Positions 35,601 through 44,504 of a stretch of DNA of 64,000 nucleotides are shown here, in pieces. Each line of letters begins with the position of its first letter. The first letter of the stretch is position 1. The translations under genes and the position numbers were made by a program. The notes under the pieces are model-generated. The model was not told where the DNA came from, ran no database searches, and saw nothing but the letters and a program-made list of their open reading frames with translations. The stretch is from Gammaproteobacteria bacterium (GTDB taxonomy: Bacteria > Pseudomonadota > Gammaproteobacteria > JABCZS01), in the NCBI GenBank assembly GCA_013289605.1, contig JABCZS010000005.1:1-64000 (forward strand), read 5' to 3'.

Positions 35601-36770
35601 ATGGCCACCACTCCGATTATTTTTTATATTTTTTTAATTTTTACCGGTGCATCGATACTTGCAACCGTTGCCTTGTATACGCGTCAATCCTTAATTGTGG
35701 CCTATATGGCTTTAGGTGTGCTACTCGGGCCTTGGGGTTTGGCGTGGGTGGATGATCCTGCGTTAATTTCACATGTCTCAGATATTGGGATTATTTTCTT
35801 GCTGTTTCTATTAGGGCTGAATCTTGATCCTAAGAACCTTATTCATTTATTAAAAAGTACGACCTGGATTACGTTGGCAAGCTCAGCTGTATTTGCCATG
35901 CTGGGATTTGGTGTCGCGTATGCTTTTGGTTTTAATACCGTTGAATCGTTAATTGTAGCCGCCGCGATGATGTTTTCGAGTACCATTATTGGCTTAAAAT
36001 TACTACCGACTACGGTATTGCACCATCAATACACCGGTGAAATTGTGATCAGTATTCTATTGTTGCAAGATTTAATTGCAATCGGTGTGATGCTATTAAT
36101 TAATGCTGCCGGGGGTACGGGATTACATGTGTGGGAGATTGTACAAATTGCGGTGGCCTTACCGTTGTTGGCTTTGTTTTGTTATTTATTTGAGCGTTAT
36201 ATCTTGGTGAAGTTACTTGCGCATTTTGATAGAATTCAAGAGTTTATTTTTTTAGTCGCAATCGGTTGGTGTTTAGGCATTGCTGAATTAGCCCACAGTA
36301 TCCATTTATCGCATGAGATAGGCGCGTTTGTCGCCGGTGTTTCCATAGCCAATAGTCCTATCGCTTTGTTTATCTCTGAGAGTTTAAAACCGTTACGGGA
36401 TTTCTTTTTAGTGTTGTTTTTCTTTTCCCTAGGTGCTGCATTTAATTTACATGTGGTGGGTAGTGTGTTGATGCCCGCACTTATCTTGGCAGGTTTAGTG
36501 TTATTTATTAAACCCTGGGTGTTTGCGGTATTATTAAGGCATATTCCCAATGCTAAACCCCAAGCGTTAGAAATAGGCGTACGCCTTGGCCAGGTGAGTG
36601 AATTCTCATTATTAGTGGCTTATGTGGCGCATGAGCATGGTGTGGTAGGCGATCCGATTTATTATTTAATTCAAACGACGACTATTTTAACTTTTATTGT
36701 TTCATCCTATTGGATAGTGATGCGTTATCCGACACCGATAGCGATGTCGGATAAATTGCGACGGGATTGA
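35601..36770 (+). CDS. Second CPA2-family cation/proton antiporter
   Basis: 389 aa, only the exchanger domain. Helices include MALGVLLGPWGLAW, DIGIIFLLFLLGLNLDPKNL, AAAMMFSSTIIGLKLLP and EIGAFVAGVSIANSPIA. The first antiporter is 5 nt upstream, so the two are co-transcribed and probably translationally coupled. Whether they form a heteromer or work separately cannot be told. Its short length without a regulatory domain differs from KefB/KefC (about 600 aa). Confidence 0.93.
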   Translation: MATTPIIFYIFLIFTGASILATVALYTRQSLIVAYMALGVLLGPWGLAWVDDPALISHVSDIGIIFLLFLLGLNLDPKNLIHLLKSTTWITLASSAVFAMLGFGVAYAFGFNTVESLIVAAAMMFSSTIIGLKLLPTTVLHHQYTGEIVISILLLQDLIAIGVMLLINAAGGTGLHVWEIVQIAVALPLLALFCYLFERYILVKLLAHFDRIQEFIFLVAIGWCLGIAELAHSIHLSHEIGAFVAGVSIANSPIALFISESLKPLRDFFLVLFFFSLGAAFNLHVVGSVLMPALILAGLVLFIKPWVFAVLLRHIPNAKPQALEIGVRLGQVSEFSLLVAYVAHEHGVVGDPIYYLIQTTTILTFIVSSYWIVMRYPTPIAMSDKLRRD

Positions 36771-36850
36771 TTGGGGCATTGTTGTCTCAGCAGGACTAAC
36801 TAGAACGTCCCCTAAAAATCCCCACGAATTAAGTTTGAAGGCCGTAGGCC

Positions 36851-37069
36851 CACTCTGCGTCATCCCGTGCGTAAGCCGCCATCAGAAGTGATAGAAGAGC
36901 AGGACTTGCGCGGCTGAAGACACGGGATCCAGGTGGAAATATTGCTTACGGAGTTAATCTATACTGAGCATGTGAGAAACATCTGTAACCTGGATCCCGT
37001 GTCTACAGCCGCGAGAGTTAAGTGCTTCTATCACCCATGATGGCGGCTTACGCACGGGATGACGCAGTG
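36851..37069. repeat. Long imperfect palindrome (about 220 bp), GCGTCATCCCGTGCGTAAG type
   Basis: Left arm 36851-36896 (GCGTCATCCCGTGCGTAAG, then CCGCCATCA) pairs with 37025-37069. An inner pair, GGCTGAAGACACGGGATCC (36913-36931) with GGATCCCGTGTCTACAGCC, continues the fold. It occupies most of the 350-bp gap between the antiporter and porin genes (convergent). No ORF supported. Confidence 0.9.
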
Positions 37070-37126
37070 GGTCACCAAGAGATAGATTAGAGGGGATCTG
37101 AGGAAGTGCTATTTAATTTATTGCTA

Positions 37127-38413
37127 CTAAATCACTAACTGCAACTGCACACGTCCTACCCACTGACCTTTTTCATCTGTTGCGCGCCAGCCGTCGGTTT
37201 CATCTGACCAGTTTTCACCTATGCTGGTAAAGGCATAACCCAAATCTGTCGTTACTTTCAAGTGACTGGGGTAAATGTAGTAGTTAAATCCACCGGTTAA
37301 TACGCTGAGATTTTCACTGTCGAACTCAGGGAGGGGTTCAGCATGCGCTTTTGAGTGACCCCATTCGTAACGTGAGAATAGTTCTACCGTATCGCCTTCT
37401 TCGTCCACAAATAAACCGCCTTGTAACTGCGCGCCATAAGAAGTGCCATGATCGTTATTTTGATCTTTAGTGGCGGCAAACATACCAAACGTACTCCAGC
37501 CACTGCCTTGTAACGTGGCATCAATAGTAGCCGACGTTTCTTCAATATTGGCCACATCATTGTCACGTTGATAAGCAGCAGCAATACCTATGAGTAAACC
37601 GGTATCATTGTCACTGGGTGAGTTAAAACCACGAAATTCTGCCCAATCCCCTATGGGTTTAAGTTCTAAGCGGCTGATAAACGAATAAGTCATGCCATTT
37701 TGAAAATCATGTTCATCAATCACATTTTGATTTTGATTAGGATCATGTTCAAAGTAACCGTTAGTGGCGGCAATTTGCCATTTAAATTCATCCCCTTCCG
37801 TTCCAAATAACAGACCCGTAGAGTTATTGGTCGAGAAATATTTTGAAACGAGCGAGCGTTCAACCGTCAATTGCCGCGTACTGGAAATTAAAGTCTCACG
37901 CAAGAAGGGTGTAGAAAATTGACCGGCTTGGCCCCAAGTGAAGTCGGTAAAGTTTTTAGCGATATACACATCATCTGCGGCAAACGTACCGTCCGGGCCA
38001 GCTTCGGTACCTAAGACGTAAGTCCATGAGTCATCAATAAAATGGCCGGAAAAATATAAGTCAGTACGGCGTAATTGAAAACGCTGATAATCAGGTAGAC
38101 CCTCGACTGTGGAATAAATATAACGGACTTGTAATAAGCCATTAAAAAATAGTGAAAACGTATCATCAGCATTGCGGATAAAAAATCCTTCATCATAGCC
38201 GACATGTTTGCTCCAAGGGGGGGAAGCGAATTCACCTTCTGCCGGTGGCCAATAAGGTTCATCAGGAAAATCCATGGCTTCATCTTCAGTTTTTTCATTT
38301 TCGACGGGTTCTGGCGCAGCATTTTCATGTTTGTTAGATTCTTCATTAGCCCAAGCTGAAAACGACAGGAGGAATGAACACAAAGTGGAGGATAAAATAA
38401 CTGCGGGCTTCAT
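37127..38413 (-). CDS. OprO/OprP-like outer-membrane porin
   Basis: 428 aa. Signal peptide 1-22 (AWA-NEES), an acidic Glu-rich segment 23-50, then a beta-barrel: FSLFFNGLLQVRYIY, FQLRRTDLYFSGHFIDDSWTYVLGTE, WGQAGQFSTPFLRETLISS and the C-terminal WVGRVQLQLVI. Phosphate-selective-porin-family pattern (R.AR.. strands and ..GQFK.PF..). The actual solute is unknown. The C-terminus is Ile rather than Phe. Divergent from ampD; the shared gap has a TATAAT near 38487 for ampD. Confidence 0.9.
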   Translation of the reverse strand: MKPAVILSSTLCSFLLSFSAWANEESNKHENAAPEPVENEKTEDEAMDFPDEPYWPPAEGEFASPPWSKHVGYDEGFFIRNADDTFSLFFNGLLQVRYIYSTVEGLPDYQRFQLRRTDLYFSGHFIDDSWTYVLGTEAGPDGTFAADDVYIAKNFTDFTWGQAGQFSTPFLRETLISSTRQLTVERSLVSKYFSTNNSTGLLFGTEGDEFKWQIAATNGYFEHDPNQNQNVIDEHDFQNGMTYSFISRLELKPIGDWAEFRGFNSPSDNDTGLLIGIAAAYQRDNDVANIEETSATIDATLQGSGWSTFGMFAATKDQNNDHGTSYGAQLQGGLFVDEEGDTVELFSRYEWGHSKAHAEPLPEFDSENLSVLTGGFNYYIYPSHLKVTTDLGYAFTSIGENWSDETDGWRATDEKGQWVGRVQLQLVI

Positions 38414-38516
38414 AACTACATCCTTCTATGGAAGTCAAATTGAAGCGTACGCTAACATTGACTGTATATTTTTGTCAAGAAAGTTATAATCAAAGCTATT
38501 ACAAAAAAGGTTGTTT

Positions 38517-39086
38517 ATGTATCACATCGAAAATGGATTTATAAAAGAGGCGCGACAAATTACGACAGAAAATTGTGATGAGCGTAGGGATCCAAATGAT
38601 ATTAATTTATTGGTGATTCACAATATTAGTTTACCGCCGGGAGAGTTTGGAAATGGCAACATTGAGAAATTATTCACCAATCAACTCGAAGCGACAGCGC
38701 ATCCATATTTTGCTACAATATTGCCTTTAAGCGTATCAGCGCATGTAGTGATAGACCGTGAAGGTCAGCTAACCCAGTTTGTGTCTTTTAATCAACGTGC
38801 GTGGCACGCCGGGCAGTCGATCTTTCAGGGGCGAGACGCATGCAACGATTATTCCATAGGTGTGGAATTAGAAGGCACGGATAATACCGCCTATACTGAG
38901 AAACAATATCAAACCGCCGCGCAACTTACGGTGGCACTGATGCAGCAGTATAAAGGGATCACAGCCTCGCGTATCGTAGGACACAGTGATATCGCACCCG
39001 GGAGAAAAACTGACCCAGGGGATGCATTCGATTGGAATTATTTTAGGGCATTGTTGCAACAACCTATCAACAGGGACTTATCATGA
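38517..39086 (+). CDS. ampD: 1,6-anhydro-N-acetylmuramyl-L-alanine amidase
   Basis: 189 aa from ATG 38517 (AAGG 6 nt upstream; the TTG two codons earlier is less likely). The Amidase_2 fold has LLVIHNISLPPG (Zn His) and RIVGHSDIAPGRKTDPGDAFDW (second His and Asp, Lys catalytic region). It is cytoplasmic and recycles cell-wall muropeptides; its loss raises AmpC beta-lactamase in bacteria that have AmpR. The stop overlaps ampE by 4 nt (ATGA). Confidence 0.97.
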   Translation: MYHIENGFIKEARQITTENCDERRDPNDINLLVIHNISLPPGEFGNGNIEKLFTNQLEATAHPYFATILPLSVSAHVVIDREGQLTQFVSFNQRAWHAGQSIFQGRDACNDYSIGVELEGTDNTAYTEKQYQTAAQLTVALMQQYKGITASRIVGHSDIAPGRKTDPGDAFDWNYFRALLQQPINRDLS

Positions 39087-39937
39087 AATTGACACTTATT
39101 TTGGCTTGCTTGTGGCTAGACTATTACTTTGATACAGGCCTGAAATGGCGCAACCCCGCCTGGTTTGGGGATTACATCCGATGGATCAAATCCACAATTG
39201 GCGAGAAAGTGGGCGCATGGAAGGGTCCCCTGAGTATAGTGATTACGCTACTCCCCGTTGTGGTGATTTTGGCGATACTCTGGAGCTTAGTCGGCCGCCA
39301 TTCTGCCGTGGTGGAATTAGTGGTAGGCTTTATTGTATTGTGGTACTGTTTTGGCCCGACTGAACTCCAAGAAACGTTAACACTTTATTTAAAGAAAGAA
39401 ACGGATACCGCTGAAGCGGAACAAGCCCTTAAAGTGGCCGGTGCGGATTTAATGGATCCTACGCTTTCGTTTCACCGTAATGTCACTGAACTTGTCTTTT
39501 GGCAAGCCCACGAGCGTTTTTTTGGCGTGATATTTTGGTTTTTATTATTAGGTCCAGTCGGCGCGGTGTTATTTCGCATGGTGAGCTGGATGCACGAAAC
39601 AGCTCCGCGCATGGTCGATGAGTTTTATCCTCATTATCCAAAACATATCCATCAATTATATTGGATCATTGCCTGGATCCCCTCACGTCTGGCCGCATTC
39701 AGTTATAGTTTGGTCGGCAATTTCTTACCTGGTTTTGATCAATGGAAGAATGATTTGGTCAAACCGAATCGTTGCCGCGAAGTCTTGATCGATACGGGGC
39801 TCGCCTCATTGGGTGTCAGTGAACATGCTGACAAGGAAGAAAATTTAAAAGCACAAGGTATCGTGCAACGTGGTTTGATTGTTTGGATCATCGTTGCGGC
39901 AGTTGCGACGTTGAGTCAGGCGTTTATTGCGTATTAA
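39083..39937 (+). CDS. ampE: Inner-membrane protein AmpE
   Basis: 284 aa. Several transmembrane helices: LSIVITLLPVVVILAILWSLV, VIFWFLLLGPVGAVLFR, LIVWIIVAAVATLSQAFIAY. The CobD/CbiB-like motif WLDYYFDTGLKW and GPVGAVLFRMVSWM are shared with AmpE. It is the second gene of the ampDE operon and is thought to help sense cell-wall integrity. No ampG or ampR nearby. Confidence 0.93.
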   Translation: MKLTLILACLWLDYYFDTGLKWRNPAWFGDYIRWIKSTIGEKVGAWKGPLSIVITLLPVVVILAILWSLVGRHSAVVELVVGFIVLWYCFGPTELQETLTLYLKKETDTAEAEQALKVAGADLMDPTLSFHRNVTELVFWQAHERFFGVIFWFLLLGPVGAVLFRMVSWMHETAPRMVDEFYPHYPKHIHQLYWIIAWIPSRLAAFSYSLVGNFLPGFDQWKNDLVKPNRCREVLIDTGLASLGVSEHADKEENLKAQGIVQRGLIVWIIVAAVATLSQAFIAY

Positions 39938-39991
39938 TAATTTTTTATCTGGTTCTTGCTGAAATTACGTTTGTGTGAGTAATCATACAAA

Positions 39992-40119
39992 ATCCCCCCG
40001 GCCTAAGAAGGCCGGCCCCCTTTACAAAGGGGGCAATTCTCCGTCGTTTACAAAGGGATAAACGAGAGAGATCTGTGCTCCCTTTGTAAAGGGGGGCGGT
40101 TTTCTTAGGCCGGGGGGAT
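39992..40119. repeat. Family 2 inverted repeat, copy c
   Basis: Arms 39992-40033 and 40078-40119 pair: ATCCCCCCGGCCTAAGAA, then CCCCCTTTACAAAGGGGG. Compared with copy a the stem beside the CCCCCTTT block is different (GGCCTAAGAAGGCC instead of CCGTCCGAAACGG), yet both arms agree within the copy. Between ampE and aceE. Confidence 0.9.
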
Positions 40120-40166
40120 CACGATCGTCAATATACTGCCGCGTTATTATTTAACTCATCCACAGT

Positions 40167-40195
40167 TTGCAATTCAAGCGAAAAATAGAGATACT
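40167..40195 (+). promoter_or_regulatory. Predicted promoter of aceE-aceF-lpd
   Basis: TTGCAA (40167-40172), 17-nt spacer, GATACT (40190-40195), about 38 nt before aceE. Confidence 0.5.
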
Positions 40196-40233
40196 AAGCA
40201 GGCTTTAAAAATCACTTTTTTTTCGAGAGATAC

Positions 40234-42897
40234 ATGGTAGTTAAAAAAATTACTGATACTGATCCGCTGCAAACCGAAGAATGGCTAGAGGCCTTGCAGG
40301 AAGTCATAGAACGTGAAGGTGCGTTGCGTGCTCAGTTTTTGCTGCAAGCCTTACAACAAGAAGCTCAGCAACAAGGCTTACGCCTTGAGCAAGGCGTGCT
40401 CAATACGCCTTATATCAATACCATTTCCGTAGACGAGCAGCCCCCTTATCCCGGTAACAAAGAACTAGAGCGGCGTATCGAAGCGATTATCCGCTGGAAT
40501 GCTGTGGCCATGGTACTGCGTGCGGGTTATAAAGCGCCGGAATTGGGCGGCCATATTGCTTCTTATGCCTCAGCAGCCTATTTATATGAAGTGGGTTTTC
40601 AACACTTTTTCCACGCCCAAACCGCCGATCATGGCGGAGATTTGCTTTATATTCAAGGTCATAGCTCGCCTGGAATTTATGCCCGATCCTTTTTAGAAGG
40701 ACGTTTTACTGAAGAACAATTAGATAATTTTCGCCAAGAAGTCGAAACCGATGGTCTTTCATCTTATCCGCATCCTTGGCTAATGCCGCATTACTGGCAG
40801 TTTGCGACCGTCTCCATGGGCCTTGGTCCGCTGCAAGCCATTTTTCAAGCGCGCTTTATGAAATACCTCCATGCGCGTGAACTCGCTAAGACTGAGGGGC
40901 GAAAAATTTGGTGTTTTTGTGGCGATGGAGAAATGGATGAGCCTGAATCTTTAGGTGCGTTATCTGTTGCAGGACGTGAAAATCTCGATAACCTTATTTT
41001 TGTGATTAATTGTAATCTACAACGCCTAGATGGCCCGGTGCGCGGCAATGGCAAAATTATTCAAGAACTGGAATCATTCTTTCACGGTGCCGGCTGGCGG
41101 GTCATTAAAGTGATCTGGGGCAGTGACTGGGATCCGCTGCTTGCGCAAGATACCACGGGTTTATTAAAACAACGCATGGGAGAAGCCTTAGACGGCGATT
41201 ACCAAAACTATAAAGTAAAAGACGGGGCTTATACCCGCGAGCATTTCTTTGGTAAATATCCAGAACTTAAAGAGTTAGTGGCGCAATTAAGCGATGAAGC
41301 GATTTATCATTTGAGTCGTGGCGGACATGACCTGGACAAAGTATTTGCTGCGTATCAGGCCGCCGTGCAACATCAAGGGCAACCCGTAGTTATTTTAGCC
41401 AAGACGGTCAAAGGCTATGGCATGGGTGCTGCAGGCGAAGCCTTAAACTTTAGTCATCAAGCCAAAAAAATGGATTTAGAATCGCTTAAAAAGTTTCGCA
41501 CTCGTTTTAATATTCCTATTTCTGATGAAGAAATTGCGCAATATCCGTTTTATAAACCGGATGAAAACAGCGAAGAGATGCAATATTTACAAGCGCGACG
41601 CAAAGCCTTAGGGGGCTATTTACCCGCGCGTATCGTGACTAAACAACCCTTTAATATTCCTCCCCTTGCTGCATTTGAGGCCTTATTAAAAGAAACCGGC
41701 GATAGACATATTTCTACCACCATGGCTTTTGTACGGATTTTAAATATTCTTCTGAAAGATGAAGGGTTAACACAATATATTGTGCCAATTATTCCCGATG
41801 AGGCGCGCACGTTTGGGATGGAAGGTTTGTTTCGCACTATAGGCATTTATGCGAGTCACGGGCAATTATATGAACCCGTCGATGCGGGCCAAGTGATGTA
41901 TTACCGCGAAGATAAACAAGGTCAACTCTTAGAAGAAGGCATTAATGAAGCCGGAGCGTTTTCGTCCTGGATGGCTGCAGCGACTTCCTATACCGTACAC
42001 CAGCGGCCGATGATACCCTTTTATATTTTCTATTCTATGTTTGGTCTGCAGCGTATCTGCGATTTAGCTTGGGCCGCGGGCGATGTTCAGGCACGCGGAT
42101 TTTTATTAGGCGCGACAGCGGGACGCACCACTTTAGCCGGTGAAGGTTTGCAACATCAAGATGGCCATAGTCATTTAATGGCGGCGGTTATTCCCAATTG
42201 CGTGAGCTACGATCCCACATTTTCCTATGAATTAGCGGTTATTATGCAAGACGGTTTGCGCCGGATGTTTGCTAATGAAGAAAATGTGTTTTATTACATC
42301 ACACTGATGAATGAAAATTATGCGCATCCTGCCCTACAAAAAGGCGCTGAAGCGGGAATTATTAAAGGCATGTATTTACTGCAAGAATCTAAGCCCAAGA
42401 CCTTACATGTGCAACTTTTAGGCTCAGGCACTATTTTATTGCAAGTCATCAAAGCAGCCGAAATTTTACATCAAGAATATGGTATTAGCAGCGATATTTG
42501 GAGCGTGACCAGTTTTACCGAGTTGCGTCGTGAAGGTTTGGCCATAGTGCGCCATAATAATTTTCATCCTGAAGATCCGGCACAAATTCCTTATGTGACG
42601 CAGTGTTTAAGGGATCGATCAGGCCCTGTGATTGCAGCGACTGATTATATCCGATCCTTTTCCGATCAAATTCGAGAATTTGTACCGGGTAAATATGTGA
42701 CTTTAGGCACCGATGGCTTTGGCCGCAGCGATACGCGTGAACGCCTGCGTTACTTTTTTGAAGTCAATAGTGATTTTATTGTGATCACCGCCTTAAAGGC
42801 CTTGGCAGACTTAGGCCAATTGCCCGCAAGTACGGTTAAAGAAGCGATGCAGAAATTTAATATTAATCCAAATAAAGCCGATCCCGCACGGACGTAA
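40234..42897 (+). CDS. aceE: Pyruvate dehydrogenase E1 component
   Basis: 887 aa, identical in length to E. coli AceE, the homodimeric E1 type. LGGHIASYASAAYLYEVGF, the ThDP-binding segment CFCGDGEMDEPESLGALSVA...LDNLIFVINCNLQRLDGPVRGN, and AGRTTLAGEGLQHQDGHSH (second-domain catalytic His region) are present. It decarboxylates pyruvate and passes acetyl to the E2 lipoyl groups. First gene of aceE-aceF-lpd; no pdhR beside it. Family 2 repeat upstream. Confidence 0.99.
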   Translation: MVVKKITDTDPLQTEEWLEALQEVIEREGALRAQFLLQALQQEAQQQGLRLEQGVLNTPYINTISVDEQPPYPGNKELERRIEAIIRWNAVAMVLRAGYKAPELGGHIASYASAAYLYEVGFQHFFHAQTADHGGDLLYIQGHSSPGIYARSFLEGRFTEEQLDNFRQEVETDGLSSYPHPWLMPHYWQFATVSMGLGPLQAIFQARFMKYLHARELAKTEGRKIWCFCGDGEMDEPESLGALSVAGRENLDNLIFVINCNLQRLDGPVRGNGKIIQELESFFHGAGWRVIKVIWGSDWDPLLAQDTTGLLKQRMGEALDGDYQNYKVKDGAYTREHFFGKYPELKELVAQLSDEAIYHLSRGGHDLDKVFAAYQAAVQHQGQPVVILAKTVKGYGMGAAGEALNFSHQAKKMDLESLKKFRTRFNIPISDEEIAQYPFYKPDENSEEMQYLQARRKALGGYLPARIVTKQPFNIPPLAAFEALLKETGDRHISTTMAFVRILNILLKDEGLTQYIVPIIPDEARTFGMEGLFRTIGIYASHGQLYEPVDAGQVMYYREDKQGQLLEEGINEAGAFSSWMAAATSYTVHQRPMIPFYIFYSMFGLQRICDLAWAAGDVQARGFLLGATAGRTTLAGEGLQHQDGHSHLMAAVIPNCVSYDPTFSYELAVIMQDGLRRMFANEENVFYYITLMNENYAHPALQKGAEAGIIKGMYLLQESKPKTLHVQLLGSGTILLQVIKAAEILHQEYGISSDIWSVTSFTELRREGLAIVRHNNFHPEDPAQIPYVTQCLRDRSGPVIAATDYIRSFSDQIREFVPGKYVTLGTDGFGRSDTRERLRYFFEVNSDFIVITALKALADLGQLPASTVKEAMQKFNINPNKADPART

Positions 42898-42922
42898 AAA
42901 TAAATATAGATGGAGTAGCGTT

Positions 42923-44488
42923 GTGACGACAGCCTTAAATGTAACAGTCCCTGACTTAGGTAACATCGATACCGTGACTATCATTGAATTGCAGGTGGCC
43001 CCCGGCGATGAAGTAAGTAAAGATCAAGCGTTAATCACCTTAGAAAGTGATAAAGCCTCTATGGAAGTGCCATCGCCCTTAGCCGGAAAAGTGCAAAACA
43101 TTACCGTTAAAGTGGGCGATAAAGTGCGGCAAGGTGATTTAGTGTTAACACTGTTGCCGAATGAATCTGTGCAAACGGATGCGCAAGTAGCATCTAAATC
43201 AGAACAAGCTCCTAAATCAGAACAAGCACCTCCCCCAAAAAATGAAACGGCGGCTACACAAATCGTCCGCGTGCCTGATATTGGCCAATCCGCTAAAGTG
43301 GATGTGATCGAAGTGCCGATCAAAATAGGCAGCACCATTAAAAAGAATCAAACCTTAGCGGTATTAGAAAGTGATAAAGCCTCGATGGAGATCCCTTCTC
43401 CAATTGCAGGCGTAGTCACCGAGATCGCTATTAAAGTAGGCGATAAAGTTTCCCAAGATACGATTATTTGCACGGTTGAAACTGCTGAACAAGGCGCAAG
43501 TGTAGCGCCTGCTGTGTCCGCCCCGGCACAGACAACTTCTGCACCTCCTGCACCTCCAGCACCCGTGCAACAGGCGGCACCGGTTGCCGCGCCTCAGGCA
43601 TCGGGAGAAACTTATGCCAGCCCAGGCGTGCGCCGTCTTGCGCGCGAATTAGGGATAGAGTTAAAAGCCATTACGCCTACGGGTGAAAAAGGGCGTATGA
43701 CTAAACAGGATCTCAATGCCTGGATTAAAAATCGCATGCAAGGCAGTGGTCTTGGGATAGAACCCATGCCGGCTGTAGATTTTTCTCAATTTGGAAAAAT
43801 TGAATTTCAAGACTTATCGCGGATTAAAAAAATCAGTGCGAAATTTTTGCACCGTAATTGGGTCAATATTCCTCATGTGACTCAATTTGATGAAGTAGAT
43901 ATTACCGACTTAGAAGATTTTCGTGTGCAGCATAAAGCGAAAGCCGAAGAGCGTGGCGTGAAATTAACCTTATTGGTATTTTTAATGAAAGCGGTGGTGG
44001 CTTCCCTTAAAGCCTTTCCACCATTTAATGCCTCCCTTTCTGCTAACGGTGAGCAGCTGATCTTAAAACACTATTTTCATATTGGGGTTGCCGTAGATAC
44101 CCCTGGGGGATTAGTGGTCCCCGTGGTGCGTGATGTGAATTTAAAAGGGTTTATGGAACTCGCTGAAGAATTAAAAGCACTGAGCGCGAAAGCGCGGGCC
44201 GGACAATTAACGCCTAAAGAGATGCAAGGCAGTAGTTTTACTATCTCCAGTTTAGGCGGCATAGGTGGCACAGCCTTTACGCCCATTATTAACGCGCCCG
44301 ATGTGGCCATATTAGGGGTCTCAAAATCTCGTATTGCGCCGGTTTTTAAAGACGGTACGTTTGTGCCGCGCTTAATGTTGCCTTTGTCACTGTCGTATGA
44401 TCACCGCGTGATCGATGGGGCGCAAGGGGCACATTTTATTACGCACTTAGCTGAAATGTTAGGCGATATGCGCCAATTATTATTTTAA
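42923..44488 (+). CDS. aceF: Dihydrolipoamide acetyltransferase (E2 of pyruvate dehydrogenase)
   Basis: 521 aa. Start GTG at 42923 (GGAG upstream). Two lipoyl domains with the lipoylated Lys in ESDKASMEVPSP and ESDKASMEIPSP, each followed by a Pro/Ala/Gln linker. An E1/E3-binding domain (YASPGVRRLARELGIEL) and the catalytic domain (LSYDHRVIDGAQGA, active His) complete it. E. coli AceF has three lipoyl domains; two here. Lies 25 nt after aceE. Confidence 0.98.
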   Translation: MTTALNVTVPDLGNIDTVTIIELQVAPGDEVSKDQALITLESDKASMEVPSPLAGKVQNITVKVGDKVRQGDLVLTLLPNESVQTDAQVASKSEQAPKSEQAPPPKNETAATQIVRVPDIGQSAKVDVIEVPIKIGSTIKKNQTLAVLESDKASMEIPSPIAGVVTEIAIKVGDKVSQDTIICTVETAEQGASVAPAVSAPAQTTSAPPAPPAPVQQAAPVAAPQASGETYASPGVRRLARELGIELKAITPTGEKGRMTKQDLNAWIKNRMQGSGLGIEPMPAVDFSQFGKIEFQDLSRIKKISAKFLHRNWVNIPHVTQFDEVDITDLEDFRVQHKAKAEERGVKLTLLVFLMKAVVASLKAFPPFNASLSANGEQLILKHYFHIGVAVDTPGGLVVPVVRDVNLKGFMELAEELKALSAKARAGQLTPKEMQGSSFTISSLGGIGGTAFTPIINAPDVAILGVSKSRIAPVFKDGTFVPRLMLPLSLSYDHRVIDGAQGAHFITHLAEMLGDMRQLLF

Positions 44489-44504
44489 ATTAGAGGGTGG
44501 AATT

